NCBI RefSeq assembly: GCF_964340395.1
Contig: NC_135563.1
Span: forward strand, 9,886,575 to 9,950,574
Direction of reading: 5' to 3'
From: Glandiceps talaboti
Lineage: Eukaryota; Hemichordata; Enteropneusta; Spengelidae
Length of the DNA stretch: 64,000 nucleotides
In this document: positions 37,821-49,589 of the stretch, piece by piece
How the letters are laid out: each line of letters opens with the position of its first letter
How positions within the stretch are numbered: position 1 is the first letter of the stretch
Program-made: the position numbers and the translations under genes
The notes under the pieces: model-generated
What the model saw: the letters and a program-made list of their open reading frames with translations, nothing else
Databases searched by the model: none
What the model was told of the DNA's origin: nothing

Positions 37821-38633
37821 CTGATTGCTTGATTAATTAATGACGATTTTGCAGTAAATATGAAATTCGATATGGTACCCATTTAATACCGCAACAGTAA
37901 ATAAAGCTGACCTGGTATCACCCGACTGGGTCACCAGGTCATTCCAACCATTCTAATGTTGCGCTACGTCATTTGTCGATTAAAATGTCTGACGTCTGTG
38001 ATTTCAATGTGTTTTCAACAGCGAAGTAGAGGTTGTTGCCCAGATGGTCATTCAAGTGGAAAGGACGCTCAAGAGACAGAGGAGGATCAACCATATGCAG
38101 GATCACGATTGAAGCGAGTGGCGGAGGAAAACAGTCATTTACAACTGTATTTTTACGTACATTTGTATCATCCCATAAACGATATCATTCTAGAATTCAA
38201 GATTCATTAAACAGTAACTTTTTATACTTTAAATATCATTCATCAACCACTAGCGATAACACCCCTTTGCGCATCAAGAAAACTTGCGGCTCTTTAAAAG
38301 CACATCAAGTCGCAAATGTTCTGTTCCCATATACGGCCATACACATAGACACCCTTGACGTCAGACGTTCGGCAAAACCCACTACGCATCGGGTTCACGC
38401 ATCGAGCAATGACGTGACCTGATCGTTGTGAGTGAGTGTGTGTACGCACATGATGTGTGGCCAACGCGTCGAACTCACGTACGTTTATGACGTCATTGAC
38501 GACAAATATATTTTCTACCCAAATTTTAATAATTTTGATATCAAAGCAAAATGATTTTCGAGGAACACAAACGTCAGAAAAGAGATCGAATGCTGAAATT
38601 ACAAGGGACCCATGCTTAACTGGTTGGTTTATT

Positions 38634-38833
38634 AACAACCAACCAACCAACCAACCAACCAACCAACCAACCGACCGACCGACCGACCGACCGACCGACA
38701 AACCGACCAAACAAACAGACAAGCAAAACGAGCAAAACAAGCAAGCAAAACGAAACAAACAAACAAATAAACAAGCAAACAAACAAACAAACAAACAAAC
38801 AAACAAACAAACAAAACAAACTAGCAAACAGGC

Positions 38834-38878
<45 letters not shown>

Positions 38879-38910
38879 AACAAACAAACAAACAAACAAA
38901 CAAACAAAAA
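38634..38910. repeat. Compound AACC-GACC-AACA-GACA-AACA tetranucleotide array
   Basis: Ordered blocks: (aacc)n, (gacc)n, mixed aaac/aagc/aacg, (aaac)n, (gaca)n, (aaac)n. Each block differs from its neighbour by one base. Open frames on both strands are artefacts. Confidence 0.97.
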
Positions 38911-39628
38911 CTAAATATTAGTCAGCCGCATAGAAAAAAATGTATCAGCACTCGTATACATAACATACATGAACAGTAAAGTTAATACCACAATACATAA
39001 TACACATCAGTGTCATCTATACGTTCCTATCGTACAATGGACAAAGCAATGCATTGCGCTCACTATATACATTGTGTAATGGCCAATTATTGCGAAACAA
39101 TTGCATGAACGCGAAATCCTATCGTCCATAAAAAAAATGTCTTTACATAAACTAAAAAGTGCAAAATATTAAAAAAGATATTTGAGACTAAAATATCTGG
39201 TGCCAGTCCAATACCCTTTTTTTGCATAGACCATTTACATATATGTTGATATAGTTGACGCGGTACTAGTATAATGTTTGTGAGTGTTGCTATATTTTAT
39301 TTGTTGTTGTCAGACTTGTTATGTTCGTTTTGAACAAAGCAACCAACTGAGCCTGGTTCCTCATTGATGATAGATTTAGGACCAGGATTGCCAGACTATA
39401 TGTAGCATTAAGGGTATCACGATTTGTTCATCAAATTGCAAAAAAACAAAAAAAAACGGGCAAAGGAGTAAGGAAGAAAACAGATGAAAGCAAGACAAAT
39501 AACAAGGTAGAAACATCTTGAACCCCTTCAATACAATCTTCAATCTTCTTTGTCACTTATATCAGATGACAGTAAACAGAAAGGCATAGTGAATCACAAG
39601 GCGCTCAGGCTCAGTTAGTGTTGTTTAC

Positions 39629-39707
39629 AAAAACAAACAAACAAACAAACAAATAAACATACAAATAAATAAATAAATAAATAAATAAATACAAACAAAC
39701 AAACAAA

Positions 39708-39782
<75 letters not shown>

Positions 39783-39786
39783 ATTA
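39629..39786. repeat. (AAAC)n/(AAAT)n tract
   Basis: Alternating aaac and aaat blocks. It ends about 15 bp before the target duplication of the 6.15-kb unit. Confidence 0.97.
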
Positions 39787-39809
39787 AACAAGTAAAGAAA
39801 CTGAATTGA

Positions 39810-39935
39810 TAGTGCGGGGGCATATGGCAGATTTTTGGGTTTCGTGTGAAATTCATGTTAATTTTTGCCAACATATCTCATTGTGTTCCCAATCATCTGA
39901 GCAATTAAAAAATATATGTTGGCAATTTTTATTTC
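39810..39935 (+). repeat. Left terminal inverted repeat of the 6.15-kb unit
   Basis: Inverted partner of 45846-45963. A few-base indel lies after CATATGG and a divergent middle separates two conserved blocks. Confidence 0.75.
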
Positions 39936-40289
39936 AATATTAAGGATAATTTTTGCAGCAGTTTCATAAATGATGTAAGATCGTGGTTTTTCTGTATATT
40001 GATGGCAAATTAAAATATGTGAACTGTACGATTGCTTTATATCTGTATACATGTACTTATGGGCATCCTGTAGACTATAAACTTGTAGACAGTTGTATAA
40101 TTTTGCATTTTAATCACAAAATGATAAATTCTGGCTTCTTTATTTGCATATCATGTGCATATTATGTATGATGCTTCCAGTTTATTTGATTTCCTGTATT
40201 GTTTGATGTTGGTGATTGTTATTCTTTCAAAAATGTATGCCAACCATGAATTATTTCAGTTACTATGATATGAATACTTTGGTTGGTTT

Positions 40290-40945
40290 TTATCTTTTAA
40301 AGCACTAGTAAGTCCACACCTTGACTATGCTTCCCCAGTGTCTTCCCCACATATATACGACTAGGGATATTGCATTTTTGGAAAAAGTGTAGCGTCGTTT
40401 CACCAGGATGATTCCGCAGCTTGGTGGCTTAAATTATGAGGACAGTTACGCATATTGAAACTGACAACTTTAGAAACTAGATGAATTAGAGCTGATTTGC
40501 TTGAAGTGTATAAACTTTGCCATTTACATATTCTCCTTGATCCAGTTGTATTTTTCAAAGTATCTACTTCGACAACAAGGGGATATAGATTGAAATGATT
40601 TAAAGACAGATCCGGATTGGATATACCAAAATATTATTTCAGTCGACATGTTGTAAACATTTGGAACAGTTTACCAGAAAGGGTTATTGTTATTACTACA
40701 CCAATTAAATCATTGTAATTACTTAGTAATTCTTTTAATCCAGATTGGACATACGTAAATATTTTTCCAGTCAATATGTCGTAGACATTTGGAACAGTTT
40801 ACCAGAAAGGGTTATTGTGATTACATCAATTAATCATTTTATAGTGTACATTGATAACACCTCAGAACAGTAAGGGGTCTATAAAAGCATCAATGGCTTC
40901 CTTCCCCATGTACATTCATGGGTACATGCATCGTAAAAAAATAAA
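40290..40945 (+). pseudogene. Degenerate CR1/L2-type LINE reverse-transcriptase tail
   Basis: Plus-strand translation in shifting frames shows the C-terminal thumb of a non-LTR reverse transcriptase: KALVSPHLDYASPV (from 40299), then IAFLEKV-stop-RRFTRMIPQL, then LKLTTLETR-stop-IRADLLEVYKLC, then RHVVNIWNSLPERVI. This order is characteristic of CR1/L2-like LINEs. Several stops and frameshifts show it is dead. The last block is present twice in tandem (about 40610-40725 and 40735-40840). A possible 3' tail with ATAAAGGCATTCATTTATT follows near 40940. Everything 5' of the thumb, including the catalytic YADD, is missing. Confidence 0.8.
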
Positions 40946-42374
40946 GGCATTCATTTATTGCATAGAACGACCCTTGCCAAATTATCTGTCCTTTTGACCA
41001 ATTTCGGCGTATTGGTGTGACTTGTTATCAAGTGTACATACACACATTAAAAATATTCCTTTTCAAATCTGGCATCTGGTTTTAATACGTATCTACACAT
41101 GTAGTATTGAATCCTGGACAGGTACATTCTACACAGGATATAGAGTCCAAGTTTAGGTCTACACAAAATTGAAATTTTACCTCTCAATATTAGCATACAA
41201 GTTACATAAATTGGACCTCTTGCAAATATTAGATAGAAAAGAAACATCACTCAGTAAAACACCTTTAGAAACCTTCAGAATGTTTTACCCCCACTTTGGA
41301 CCAATTGAGATACTTTCTAGAGCAATGGAAAAAGTCCATATGGCAGTTACTTTAGAACGTTTTTGTTTTTTGTTCTGTATGCAGTTCTTCCTCTACGTTC
41401 TGTAGAAATATCATATTAAAAAGTAAATGAATCGTTGTTAAAGGCATTTCATGAGTGCTTATTAATTTCCCACTTTGCAATGGTGTCAAAATGAGATAGG
41501 CTTAGTCAGCAAGTTGGCATGTGACTACTTATTCCCAGCAATGAAGGTTATTTGTGTATGAGACGTTTACGTTGAGGATTTGAATGTCAGATTTTCTTTG
41601 AGTACTAAAACACGTGGAATGATAGCTAACAATGCAATAAAATTTGATTTAAGATACTATTTTCTGGTGGGTTGGGGTTGGGTGGTACATTAGAATCTGT
41701 CTCTGCTGTTACTTTCAACCTTTATTCATGACTGACCAAGAGGAAGTTCGTTGCGTAATCGAATGTAAGAGTGCCTTCACGCTGAATAACTAAACTAAAT
41801 ATGCATATATTCATATTGTTCCTTTGAAATATTATAAAAGAAATTCTTCAGATACTGAATTTATCATCTTTATTTTATACTACATTGTCCTTGATCTTGT
41901 TTTATTTTAGAATTTCGATGAAATAACGTAATCAAATGTAACAGCGGAGAACACGTCTATTCATGTTGTTCCTTTGAATTGACATGTAACGCCACCCAAA
42001 TAGCTATACTAGTAGAAACGTAGACAATGCATACGACATAATGGCGCGAGTAGTTTTGAATAAAAATAATTGGGTCTATTCACTCGAATACATAACTTTG
42101 TATAGTAACAATTCAATTGATGCTATGCTATTGATCAAAAATATGTTTATATCAGATGTAAACTGAATGTCTTCAATAAAGGCAAAACTTTAGATTGTTG
42201 TTCCTTCACGCCTTGTCGAAAGAAAAATTCTGCGCTACCAGACATGATATTGCATATCCATTAGTTACTACATCAATAAATAAAACGTAGCTTTGGAACT
42301 CATTTTTCATATCCTCTTCTGTAAAAGTTGAGTTTGCTGTATTTTCAACCCACTGTAACTTTCACTAGAGTTTA

Positions 42375-42635
42375 GTTCACTATACGAAATGTCATATTTG
42401 ACCATGTCTTTCCACCGGGGTAAATCTTTAGCAGAGGATGTGTAAATGTGGTGAATATGAGACGAAGTGACACTTTTGACTTAATTCACCTCCAGTGACC
42501 TCTCCCCTGGGGCTGTGAAGTCAAAAGTGTCACTTTGTCTCGTACTACCCCTTGACAGAGATGGTAGTTAGGTGGGTCACAGGTAGGGTAAAGGTTGGGT
42601 AAAGGTGGGTAAATTTGACTTTTCGTATAGTTAAC
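42375..42635. mobile_element. Nested fold-back element (outer 29-bp and inner 24-bp inverted repeats)
   Basis: Outer arms 42375-42403 and 42607-42635 pair as GTT(C/A)ACTATACGAAA(T/A)GTCA(T/A)ATTT. Inner arms 42459-42482 and 42518-42541 pair with one mismatch (GAGACGAAGTGACACTTTTG...) around a 35-nt spacer. Non-coding; resembles a small MITE. Confidence 0.55.
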
Positions 42636-43257
42636 CTCAACTGAATCTCTTCTTTCGTGCCAGTAAAATCAGGCAATAATTTTGAAAAAAAATATTAATC
42701 AGGTCTACCACTCAAGTAGTTGTTTTGTCAACTATTTTTGTCCTTGTTACGACGTCTACTCAAATAAAACCTACCTAAGAGTACCCATTCATTCTCATTC
42801 AGGCTACTAGCCTACCATCCACAGATCTAGACACCACCACGATCTAGGTTAGTGTAATCTGTTCACCTTATGAGATTCGCCAAGTTTTATTACAAAAGGG
42901 CGATGGATATATTCACTTGTTTCAAAGATGGTAAATGTAATTTGCTAGTTAAACTTCAGTAATTGTACGTGTATTAATGTCGTACAGCTCGGTGTAGTTT
43001 TAGTGGAGATTCGACTAACCCTGGGCTTCGCATCACCGTTTCATAGCTGACCCCCACAGGCTACCTGTTCCGAATATATGCATGAACCGTTTATTGTTTC
43101 GATACTGAGAGGTATGACATGCAAAAATATACATGTACTAGTATACAATGATATTTTCTCTATTTTATCGATTAAATAATATATCTATTGCGATCAGAAG
43201 TGCTTATTTTTAATCAGCTCACACATCCATATAACACCAGAGGATGAGTGCATCCTT

Positions 43258-43484
43258 AAGTGTGCATTTTTAAGATCTAGCCTAAGTACTGAAAATCACT
43301 AATTATCACTAATAACTCATTACAATTACAAGCTATACGGTATTATCAAACTTGATCACACATGCACCTTGTTATCATTAATGTATGTACTAAATTACAT
43401 TTTATTTTAAGTTTGCATTCTTAAGATATAGCCTAATTACTGCAAAACCATTAATTATGTAAATAACTCATTAATATTGCAAAG
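43258..43484. repeat. Two tandem copies of a ~150-bp unit
   Basis: Copies starting aagtgtgcatttttaagat (43258) and aagtttgcattcttaagat (43409) share tagcctaa-tact and aataactcatta. It lies inside the 6.15-kb unit. Confidence 0.8.
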
Positions 43485-44074
43485 GATAACAATAGGGTTG
43501 GATAGGTAACTGGATAAACATTCTGCTAATGAACACCTATACATAGTTTATCCACTTGCCTAACCATCTTTGCAATATATATCCTCATTTGGAAGTTGCT
43601 ATGGGTGTGGCCTTGTTGCTAGGGCCAGGCATATGTAACACTGTCCAATTTTTGTATGTTTATCCACATATGGCCCTTAATTCTATGTTTGCCATTGTAA
43701 AATCTTTAAAATGGTTGGTCTGCAAGTCTGTTAAAAATTAAAAATAATTTTTTTTAAAGATAGTAAGTTTATGAGTACCTGTTGGTGATACTTTCAATTC
43801 ATAATCATATTTTAATATTCTGAATGACTTAGAAATGGCAAGTAAAGTCAGAAGGAACATTTGAATTGTTTGTTTTATTGAATTTGCCCAAATTTCAGCG
43901 ATAAACAAATAATTTTCATTCAGATATGCACTCATGGGTTTCCTAACCCTGCCATAGAGGGCGTCAATTTAATTTTTTTCATCTAATTGAAGACATTTAG
44001 GGTCGTTTGGGTCATGAGAAACAGAATTAAGGCTGCCCTTATATATACATACCAATTACTGTTATCTTTACAAT

Positions 44075-45610
44075 ATACATAATGTCAGATCTTGTGTTGC
44101 AGTAGATGGTTTTATATCAGATCATTTTATAAGTAAAGTAGGTTTAATGCAAGGGGAAGTTTTATCTCCTATATTATTTTCTATGTATATTAACGACTTA
44201 GAAATGGGTTTTCTAAACAATGATTGTATACCTCTAGAGTGTAAATCTCTAAGTTTATTCTTGTTGATGTATGCTGACGATTTAGTTTTATTTTCGGAAA
44301 GTGTAAAAGGATTGGAGCAACAGTTAAATTACCTTTTGGATTACTCGAGAAACTGGAATTTAGAAGTCAATATTGAAAAGACAAAGATTATGGTTTTCAG
44401 GAATGGTGGTAGACTGAGAATTAATGAGCAATGGGTTTATGATGGACAATTTGTTGAAGTTGTTGATAAGTTTACTTATTTAGGAATGTTGCTGAGTTAT
44501 AATAACAAGTTTTCTTGCACGGAAAAACAATTTGCGGACCAGGGTAGGAAGGCACTTTTTGCATTACACCGTAACACCTCTTCACTATCCCTGAACCATG
44601 AAACTTTGTTATTTTTGTTTGACTGTTACGTTGGTAGTATTCTCTCATATGCGTCAGAAGTTTGGGGATTACACAAGGGTCAAAATATTGAAAGAGTTCA
44701 CCTTGATTTCTGTAAACGCATTCTTGGAGTAAAAAAGTCGACATGTAATGTTATGGTATACAGTGAGTTTGGTAGATACCCTCTTAAATATACCAGAACT
44801 TACAATATGATAAAATATTGGAGTAAATTGTTAGTTTCCAGTAACTGTATTTTGAAATCTTGTTATGAATACATGTACGTTGAAAACTACAGAGAAGTTA
44901 ACTGGGTTTCGTTCATAAAGCAGGAACTGCTATCTCTAGGTTTTAGTGAAGTTTGGATAAATCAGTGTACAAATAAAAGTCATCTTCAAATTATAAAGCA
45001 ACGCATTTTTGACCAGGCACAACAAAATATCAGAGCTCAAATTAAAGCTTCACCAATGTGTATATTATATAAGCATTTAAATGATTTGTTTTGTATTCAA
45101 TATTATTTATGCAAATCCCTACCACTGCATTTAAAGAAGTTAATCGCTAAATATAGATTGTCGTCACATAGTTTAGCCATAGAAACCGGACGCTATCAAG
45201 CTACAGCCAGGAATTTGAGAAATTGCCCAAAGTGTAACAATGACATTGAGGATGAGTACCATTTTGTTCTTAAATGTCCTTTCTACACCGACCTTCGCTC
45301 CAAATACATTAAACCATATTATTGGGAGAAACCATCTGTGTTCAAACTTGTACAGTTATTCTCTGTCCGTAATGTAAACCAAACGTATAACTTAGGACAA
45401 TTCTTGAGACATGCAGGAAATTTAAGAATCCTGTAAGGTGTTATTTGCAATATATATGCTTTTGGGGTTTTTGTTTTTGTTTTTGTTTTTTGTTTTTTCA
45501 TTCTCCAGATGTTTTCCTGTGTACAGTCATGTATATTTTTCTTGTTTTTTTTGTACGTTACTAATGAGCAGTAATGCTCAATGTGAATAAATAATGTTCT
45601 GACTGTTGCT
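44075..45610 (+). mobile_element. 5'-truncated non-LTR (LINE) retrotransposon
   Basis: Sequence similarity to a LINE begins abruptly near 44081 inside the reverse-transcriptase domain (VRSCVAVDGF, in frame with the open frame below) and runs through the C-terminal zinc finger and a 3' UTR. The 3' UTR carries a small hairpin (GAGCA-gtaa-TGCTC, about 45565-45578) and ends near AATAAATAATGTTCTGACTG at about 45604. Abrupt 5' truncation is typical of target-primed reverse transcription. It sits inside the 6.15-kb inverted-repeat unit. The sequences on either side (TTATCTTTACAA-ATATAC near 44062 and again near 45690) suggest insertion into an older repeat. Confidence 0.8.
44147..45436 (+). CDS. LINE reverse-transcriptase fragment with C-terminal CCHC zinc finger (truncated, open)
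   Basis: 429 codons with no stop or frameshift; the frame stays open upstream of this methionine to the truncation point near 44075. Motifs in order: QGEVLSPILFSMYINDLE (RT block with the template grip, residues 2-19), the catalytic YADD at 42-45, NLEVNIEKTKIMVF (71-84), FTYLGMLLS (109-117), a long thumb region, and a CCHC finger C360-x2-C363-x8-H372-x4-C377 followed by a short tail. The fingers/palm N-terminus, the endonuclease domain and any ORF1 are absent, so it cannot be autonomous. The intact frame suggests recent insertion. The LINE clade is not assigned. The methionine is internal to the original ORF2, not a true start. Confidence 0.85.
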   Translation: MQGEVLSPILFSMYINDLEMGFLNNDCIPLECKSLSLFLLMYADDLVLFSESVKGLEQQLNYLLDYSRNWNLEVNIEKTKIMVFRNGGRLRINEQWVYDGQFVEVVDKFTYLGMLLSYNNKFSCTEKQFADQGRKALFALHRNTSSLSLNHETLLFLFDCYVGSILSYASEVWGLHKGQNIERVHLDFCKRILGVKKSTCNVMVYSEFGRYPLKYTRTYNMIKYWSKLLVSSNCILKSCYEYMYVENYREVNWVSFIKQELLSLGFSEVWINQCTNKSHLQIIKQRIFDQAQQNIRAQIKASPMCILYKHLNDLFCIQYYLCKSLPLHLKKLIAKYRLSSHSLAIETGRYQATARNLRNCPKCNNDIEDEYHFVLKCPFYTDLRSKYIKPYYWEKPSVFKLVQLFSVRNVNQTYNLGQFLRHAGNLRIL

Positions 45611-45845
45611 GTGGACATGGTCTTGTTGGTAGGCATATTTGCATACATGTTTTGATATTTTTTTTTGCCTGACTAACCAAAAATGTTGTTATCTTTACAA
45701 AATATACTGGCATTGTTGGCTGTTGCTAAGGCCATATCAATGGAAGTTGACTATAATCACGGATTCATGGGTTTTCAATGCCTAACCAATGGTTAAGAAT
45801 AGGGTCTTGGGGCCAAATTTTATTTTAGCTCCCTCAGACTAATTT

Positions 45846-45963
45846 CGAAGTTAAAAATTGCCAACATGTATTTTTTTATATGTGGTCCTATAATGAACGT
45901 AACCATATATGTTTCATAAAATTAACATGCATTTCACACGAAAACCCATATGCCCCTGCACTA
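45846..45963 (-). repeat. Right terminal inverted repeat of the 6.15-kb unit
   Basis: Inverted partner of 39810-39935. Its outer end reads TAGTGCAGGGGCATATGG on the minus strand and is directly followed by the 8-bp duplicate tgaattga. Confidence 0.75.
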
Positions 45964-46239
45964 TGAATTGAATTGAACTGAATTTAATACACTAGCTGCG
46001 TGTCTACCGATGTTTGATCGTTTTCCTCCAACAAATAGCTGTATATATTCATAGGAGTCAAAAATCGATGTCTCGATGGATAGGTCTAAAGTCAGTCTCG
46101 CAGCTTGCAGTCTGAACAGTGAGAACACATTAAAAAAAGAAGCGATGTCAACTCACACATTAAATATAGAAGCAATATATTAAAAACTAACATAGAGCCC
46201 ACAGGCTGCTGGGACTGGGTGACTCCTTGATAGATCATG

Positions 46240-46437
<198 letters not shown>

Positions 46438-46465
46438 CATATAGTATATAACCGGGTAGCTTTAA

Positions 46466-46660
46466 GGGAGCCTTCAGTAATTACGGGGGAAGGCGGTCCG
46501 TTGCGTCAAATATGGCCTTCCCCCCTTCTGTTTTCTAAAAATGGCCATCATTTGACCTCCATTGTAAAAAAACATGACCCTCCCTCTGTTCAAATGTTTA
46601 GAAATGAATCCAGACGTGAAATGACATCAATGAAATTTCCTCGAAGGTTCATGTTGCAAA
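46466..46660 (+). mobile_element. One end of a second Harbinger-like MITE copy
   Basis: GGGAGCCTTCAGTAATTACG at 46466 repeats the terminal sequence of the 963-1362 element and is preceded by TAA. No matching inverted right end is visible downstream, so the copy is truncated or its other end is diverged. The right boundary given is approximate. Confidence 0.5.
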
Positions 46661-47320
46661 GATGAAATCAATAATCAAATGTATCGATTACCGTTGTTGT
46701 TATGCCACGAATGTACGGAACAGGATTATGTAGATTTTGCGAGGAAAAGTCATCCAAGTGAACGAGAATTATTAGAATTATTAGAAGGAAGAATTTACGA
46801 TGTTTTGAATTATTTCGCATTTTTGGGAAAGCCTATGGAAAGTATCTAAAAGATCTTTTTGTGTACTTTTTTTACACGATTTCTGCATAGGACTTGCATG
46901 CGTTGCTGTTTGATATCCACAATGGTCGTTAACCTGGCAAACTGAGGCATTGCTAGAGTCACTTTGCTTATCTCGATCATGCGACGGCACCCCTGATACT
47001 TTGTTATCAAGACAGCAAATTAAGAGACCGTAAATTCCCAACTGATTCTACAGCCACAATATCATATATTTTTTCTGTATTTTCCGTTGATAAAGTTTGT
47101 CAATAATTATTCAAATGCTTACTTAGGAAAGGTATACATACCAGAGACGCAATGCCTCATTATTACAGAGTTTAAATAGCTTAATTTCTACTTCTGAATT
47201 CTTTGTCACAGTGTCAAATCGGTAGCTTCAGTTTAAGTGTAGCACTATGCACCGCAAATTTATACATCCATTTCCCAACCTCTTGACCGCATTTTATACA
47301 ATTGTTTGCACTTATATATA

Positions 47321-47450
47321 CATACATGCATACATACATACATACATACATACATAAATACATACATACATACATACATACATACATACGTACATACATA
47401 CATGCTTACATACATACATACATACATCCATCCATACATACAAACAAACA
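47321..47450. repeat. (ACAT)n microsatellite with interruptions
   Basis: (acat)n with aaat, acgt, atgctt and atcc variants. Confidence 0.96.
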
Positions 47451-48416
47451 CATTGATGCTTTGTATTGTTCAAAGTACAATTAATGCATACATGTAGTAT
47501 TGTTTGCTGTTGTATTTAAGACTTTTCGAAAAAAAAGCGAAAGGAAGATGAGTCTTGTTTTTAAATGTTACTCATTATTCTGCCATCAGAGTTGTGTAAC
47601 CCTACAAAGTCTAACCCTACATCTAACCCTAAACTGTGTTTTACATGTAAAGGTTGAAATGCTGCTACATCTTAAAATACCACACTACTTGAGACAAAAC
47701 CTTGGAACAAACAACATCACATTTTATGATGTCCTCTATTAACTTTTATTCTAAGCTATTTAAAAGCACATTAACGGAAGGAGAACAACTTTGTAAGAGT
47801 TAGAGGTCAGGCTTTCTAAATTTCTTGTACGAGGGCAGTGGTTTAAGCTAACCGATTTTCTCTAGAAAGACCCCTCCCATATTCAATGGTCAATGCTAAA
47901 TTTAATGAGTGGTTAGTCTGACTTCAGTTGCGAGAGTGACCCACACTGCATGCACATGTGACTTGCACATCACTGGTTGTGTGAACGTATTTATGAGCTG
48001 ATTATAACGCTGGTAAAAGGTTATGGACATATTTGTGGCCGTTGCAGGGTCAAATGAAATCTAATGAATCTACCTATAAATTTTTTATAGCTGTGTAGTC
48101 GCTCTGGGTTTGTCATCTCCCTACGGATTTTTCGATCATATATATTGATATATACATAATTTTTGTTATTCGTTCAATGACTGAAACAACTCGTTCTGGG
48201 TTTCGCAATAGCCTAGAGTCAATCCATGTGGTGATATTGACTATCGTTTCTCTCCGACCACTAGGGAAATGCATAAGCATAGCACTGTAGGGAGTTGGGG
48301 AGAGACGCGATAGTCAAAATCTCCACACGACTTGTTTTGCAATTGGTTTCTACGACTTTTTCTTTGCTTTGGGTAGGTAAATGTTAGAGTTCTTTCAATC
48401 GTTCTGGGTCTGTCTG

Positions 48417-48417
48417 C

Positions 48418-48496
<79 letters not shown>

Positions 48497-48512
48497 CGTC
48501 CACCTGTCTGTC
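48417..48512. repeat. (CTGT)n microsatellite
   Basis: About 20 units, then ccgtccgtccacctgtctgt. Confidence 0.97.
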
Positions 48513-49589
48513 AATGGAAGGATATCTAAATAATTGCTGTATCAACTCACTTGAAACTTGACACATACATGCCTTATATAATTATCATTGGTACATGGTT
48601 AAACTGTGGTCATTTGCATAAATACTGAATTTTGTCACTTTGTTGTATCCCGGGAGTGCACTTGTGTACTATCATATAATTTGGTACATACGTTGAAGAT
48701 ATTAAAGTGCATATGGTCTAAGCATCTTGTTGATGTAGCTTTTGTGTTGAAGAGTGGTGTGCATAATAAATTATATTTCTGATTAGGTAATATTTTGACA
48801 ATGCTTGTTTAGAATGATAAATCCCTTGCAACATAAGACATATCATGCATATTTCGGATGTGATATGCATATTTCATGACTTATTTGCATAATAGATGGT
48901 ATTTTTGATACGAGAATATATTGTTAATGGTGGCGCAGACTTTTTAAATTTGTGTACTTTAATAATGAATTGATGATACTCTACCACATAAGCTTATGGG
49001 TGTGGCTTGCATACATATAAGACTGATTTGCATATTGAATGATATTTACCATAAAGATTATATTTCCTAAAATGAAGCACAGGATTTCATCAAACTTAGT
49101 AGATATAATGATGAGGTCATGGCATATATCAATCTTTATGTAGGCCAGATAAGGGTTTTACAGACCGAGTTTGTATGGCAGAAGGGCTTGACTCTAGGAA
49201 GGCCCATCAACCGTACTCCGGAGGTCCGCAAAACCCATATCCAGGCCCTAAATTTTTTAAATAATATACCTTGGTCATGGTTGCTATGGATTTTGTTTTG
49301 GTTATTGTTTGTCTAACCCAATAATCGCATTTTCTCTATAGTACCTCTCCGATGAATACGATGAGTATATGGCCAGTGCATTTTAACTTTTTAAAGTTGT
49401 TTTATACATACACACAAATCAAGACATGTACTTTGTCACGCTCCTAACAATTCTGAACCTTGTTTCAGTAATGCCAAAAGAAGTGCTTCAACTTGAAGAA
49501 GTCTTGGTAGAAGTCACAGTCTCCCTCAAATACTGTACTTCTATGTGATTGAATGGTGACATGATCTACAAGAAATTAGTGGCAAAAGA

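Larger units (their letters stand above)
36481..39800. other. Intergenic region upstream of the myosin gene
   Basis: Probably contains the myosin promoter at its left edge. No exon recognised. Ends in three tetranucleotide arrays next to the 6.15-kb unit. Confidence 0.5.
39810..45963. mobile_element. 6.15-kb terminal-inverted-repeat unit with 8-bp target-site duplication (hAT-like, composite)
   Basis: The left end (39810 to about 39935) and the reverse complement of the right end (45963 back to about 45846) match over roughly 120 bp. Both begin TAGTGC, then GGGGCATATGG, then TTCGTGTGAAAT and CATGTTAATTTT, and both end near ATGTTGGCAATTTTT. The 8-mer tgaattga lies immediately outside both ends (39802-39809 and 45964-45971). 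An 8-bp duplication and a terminus starting TAGTG (YARNG) are hAT hallmarks, although this 8-mer does not match the usual hAT target consensus. No transposase frame was recognised. The interior is filled with LINE remnants, a fold-back and tandem repeats, so this is a non-autonomous or decayed carrier with nested insertions. Confidence 0.65.

Noticed and set aside
38294-38921. 154-201-codon frames on both strands
   Set aside because: Mostly tetranucleotide array; the non-repeat portion has no recognisable homology.
41169-41405. 78-codon frame (HKLDLLQILDRKE...) inside the 6.15-kb unit
   Set aside because: Could be a transposase remnant, but I see no motif that supports it.
44472-44744. 90-codon minus-strand frame
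   Set aside because: Antisense shadow of the LINE reverse-transcriptase frame.
47590-47636. Three ctaaccctac-like motifs suggesting interstitial telomere sequence
   Set aside because: Only three scattered, imperfect units; too few to call a telomeric tract.
49119-49316. 65-codon frame in a GC-richer patch
   Set aside because: No homology recognised and no convincing splice sites; both strands look like a dispersed repeat.
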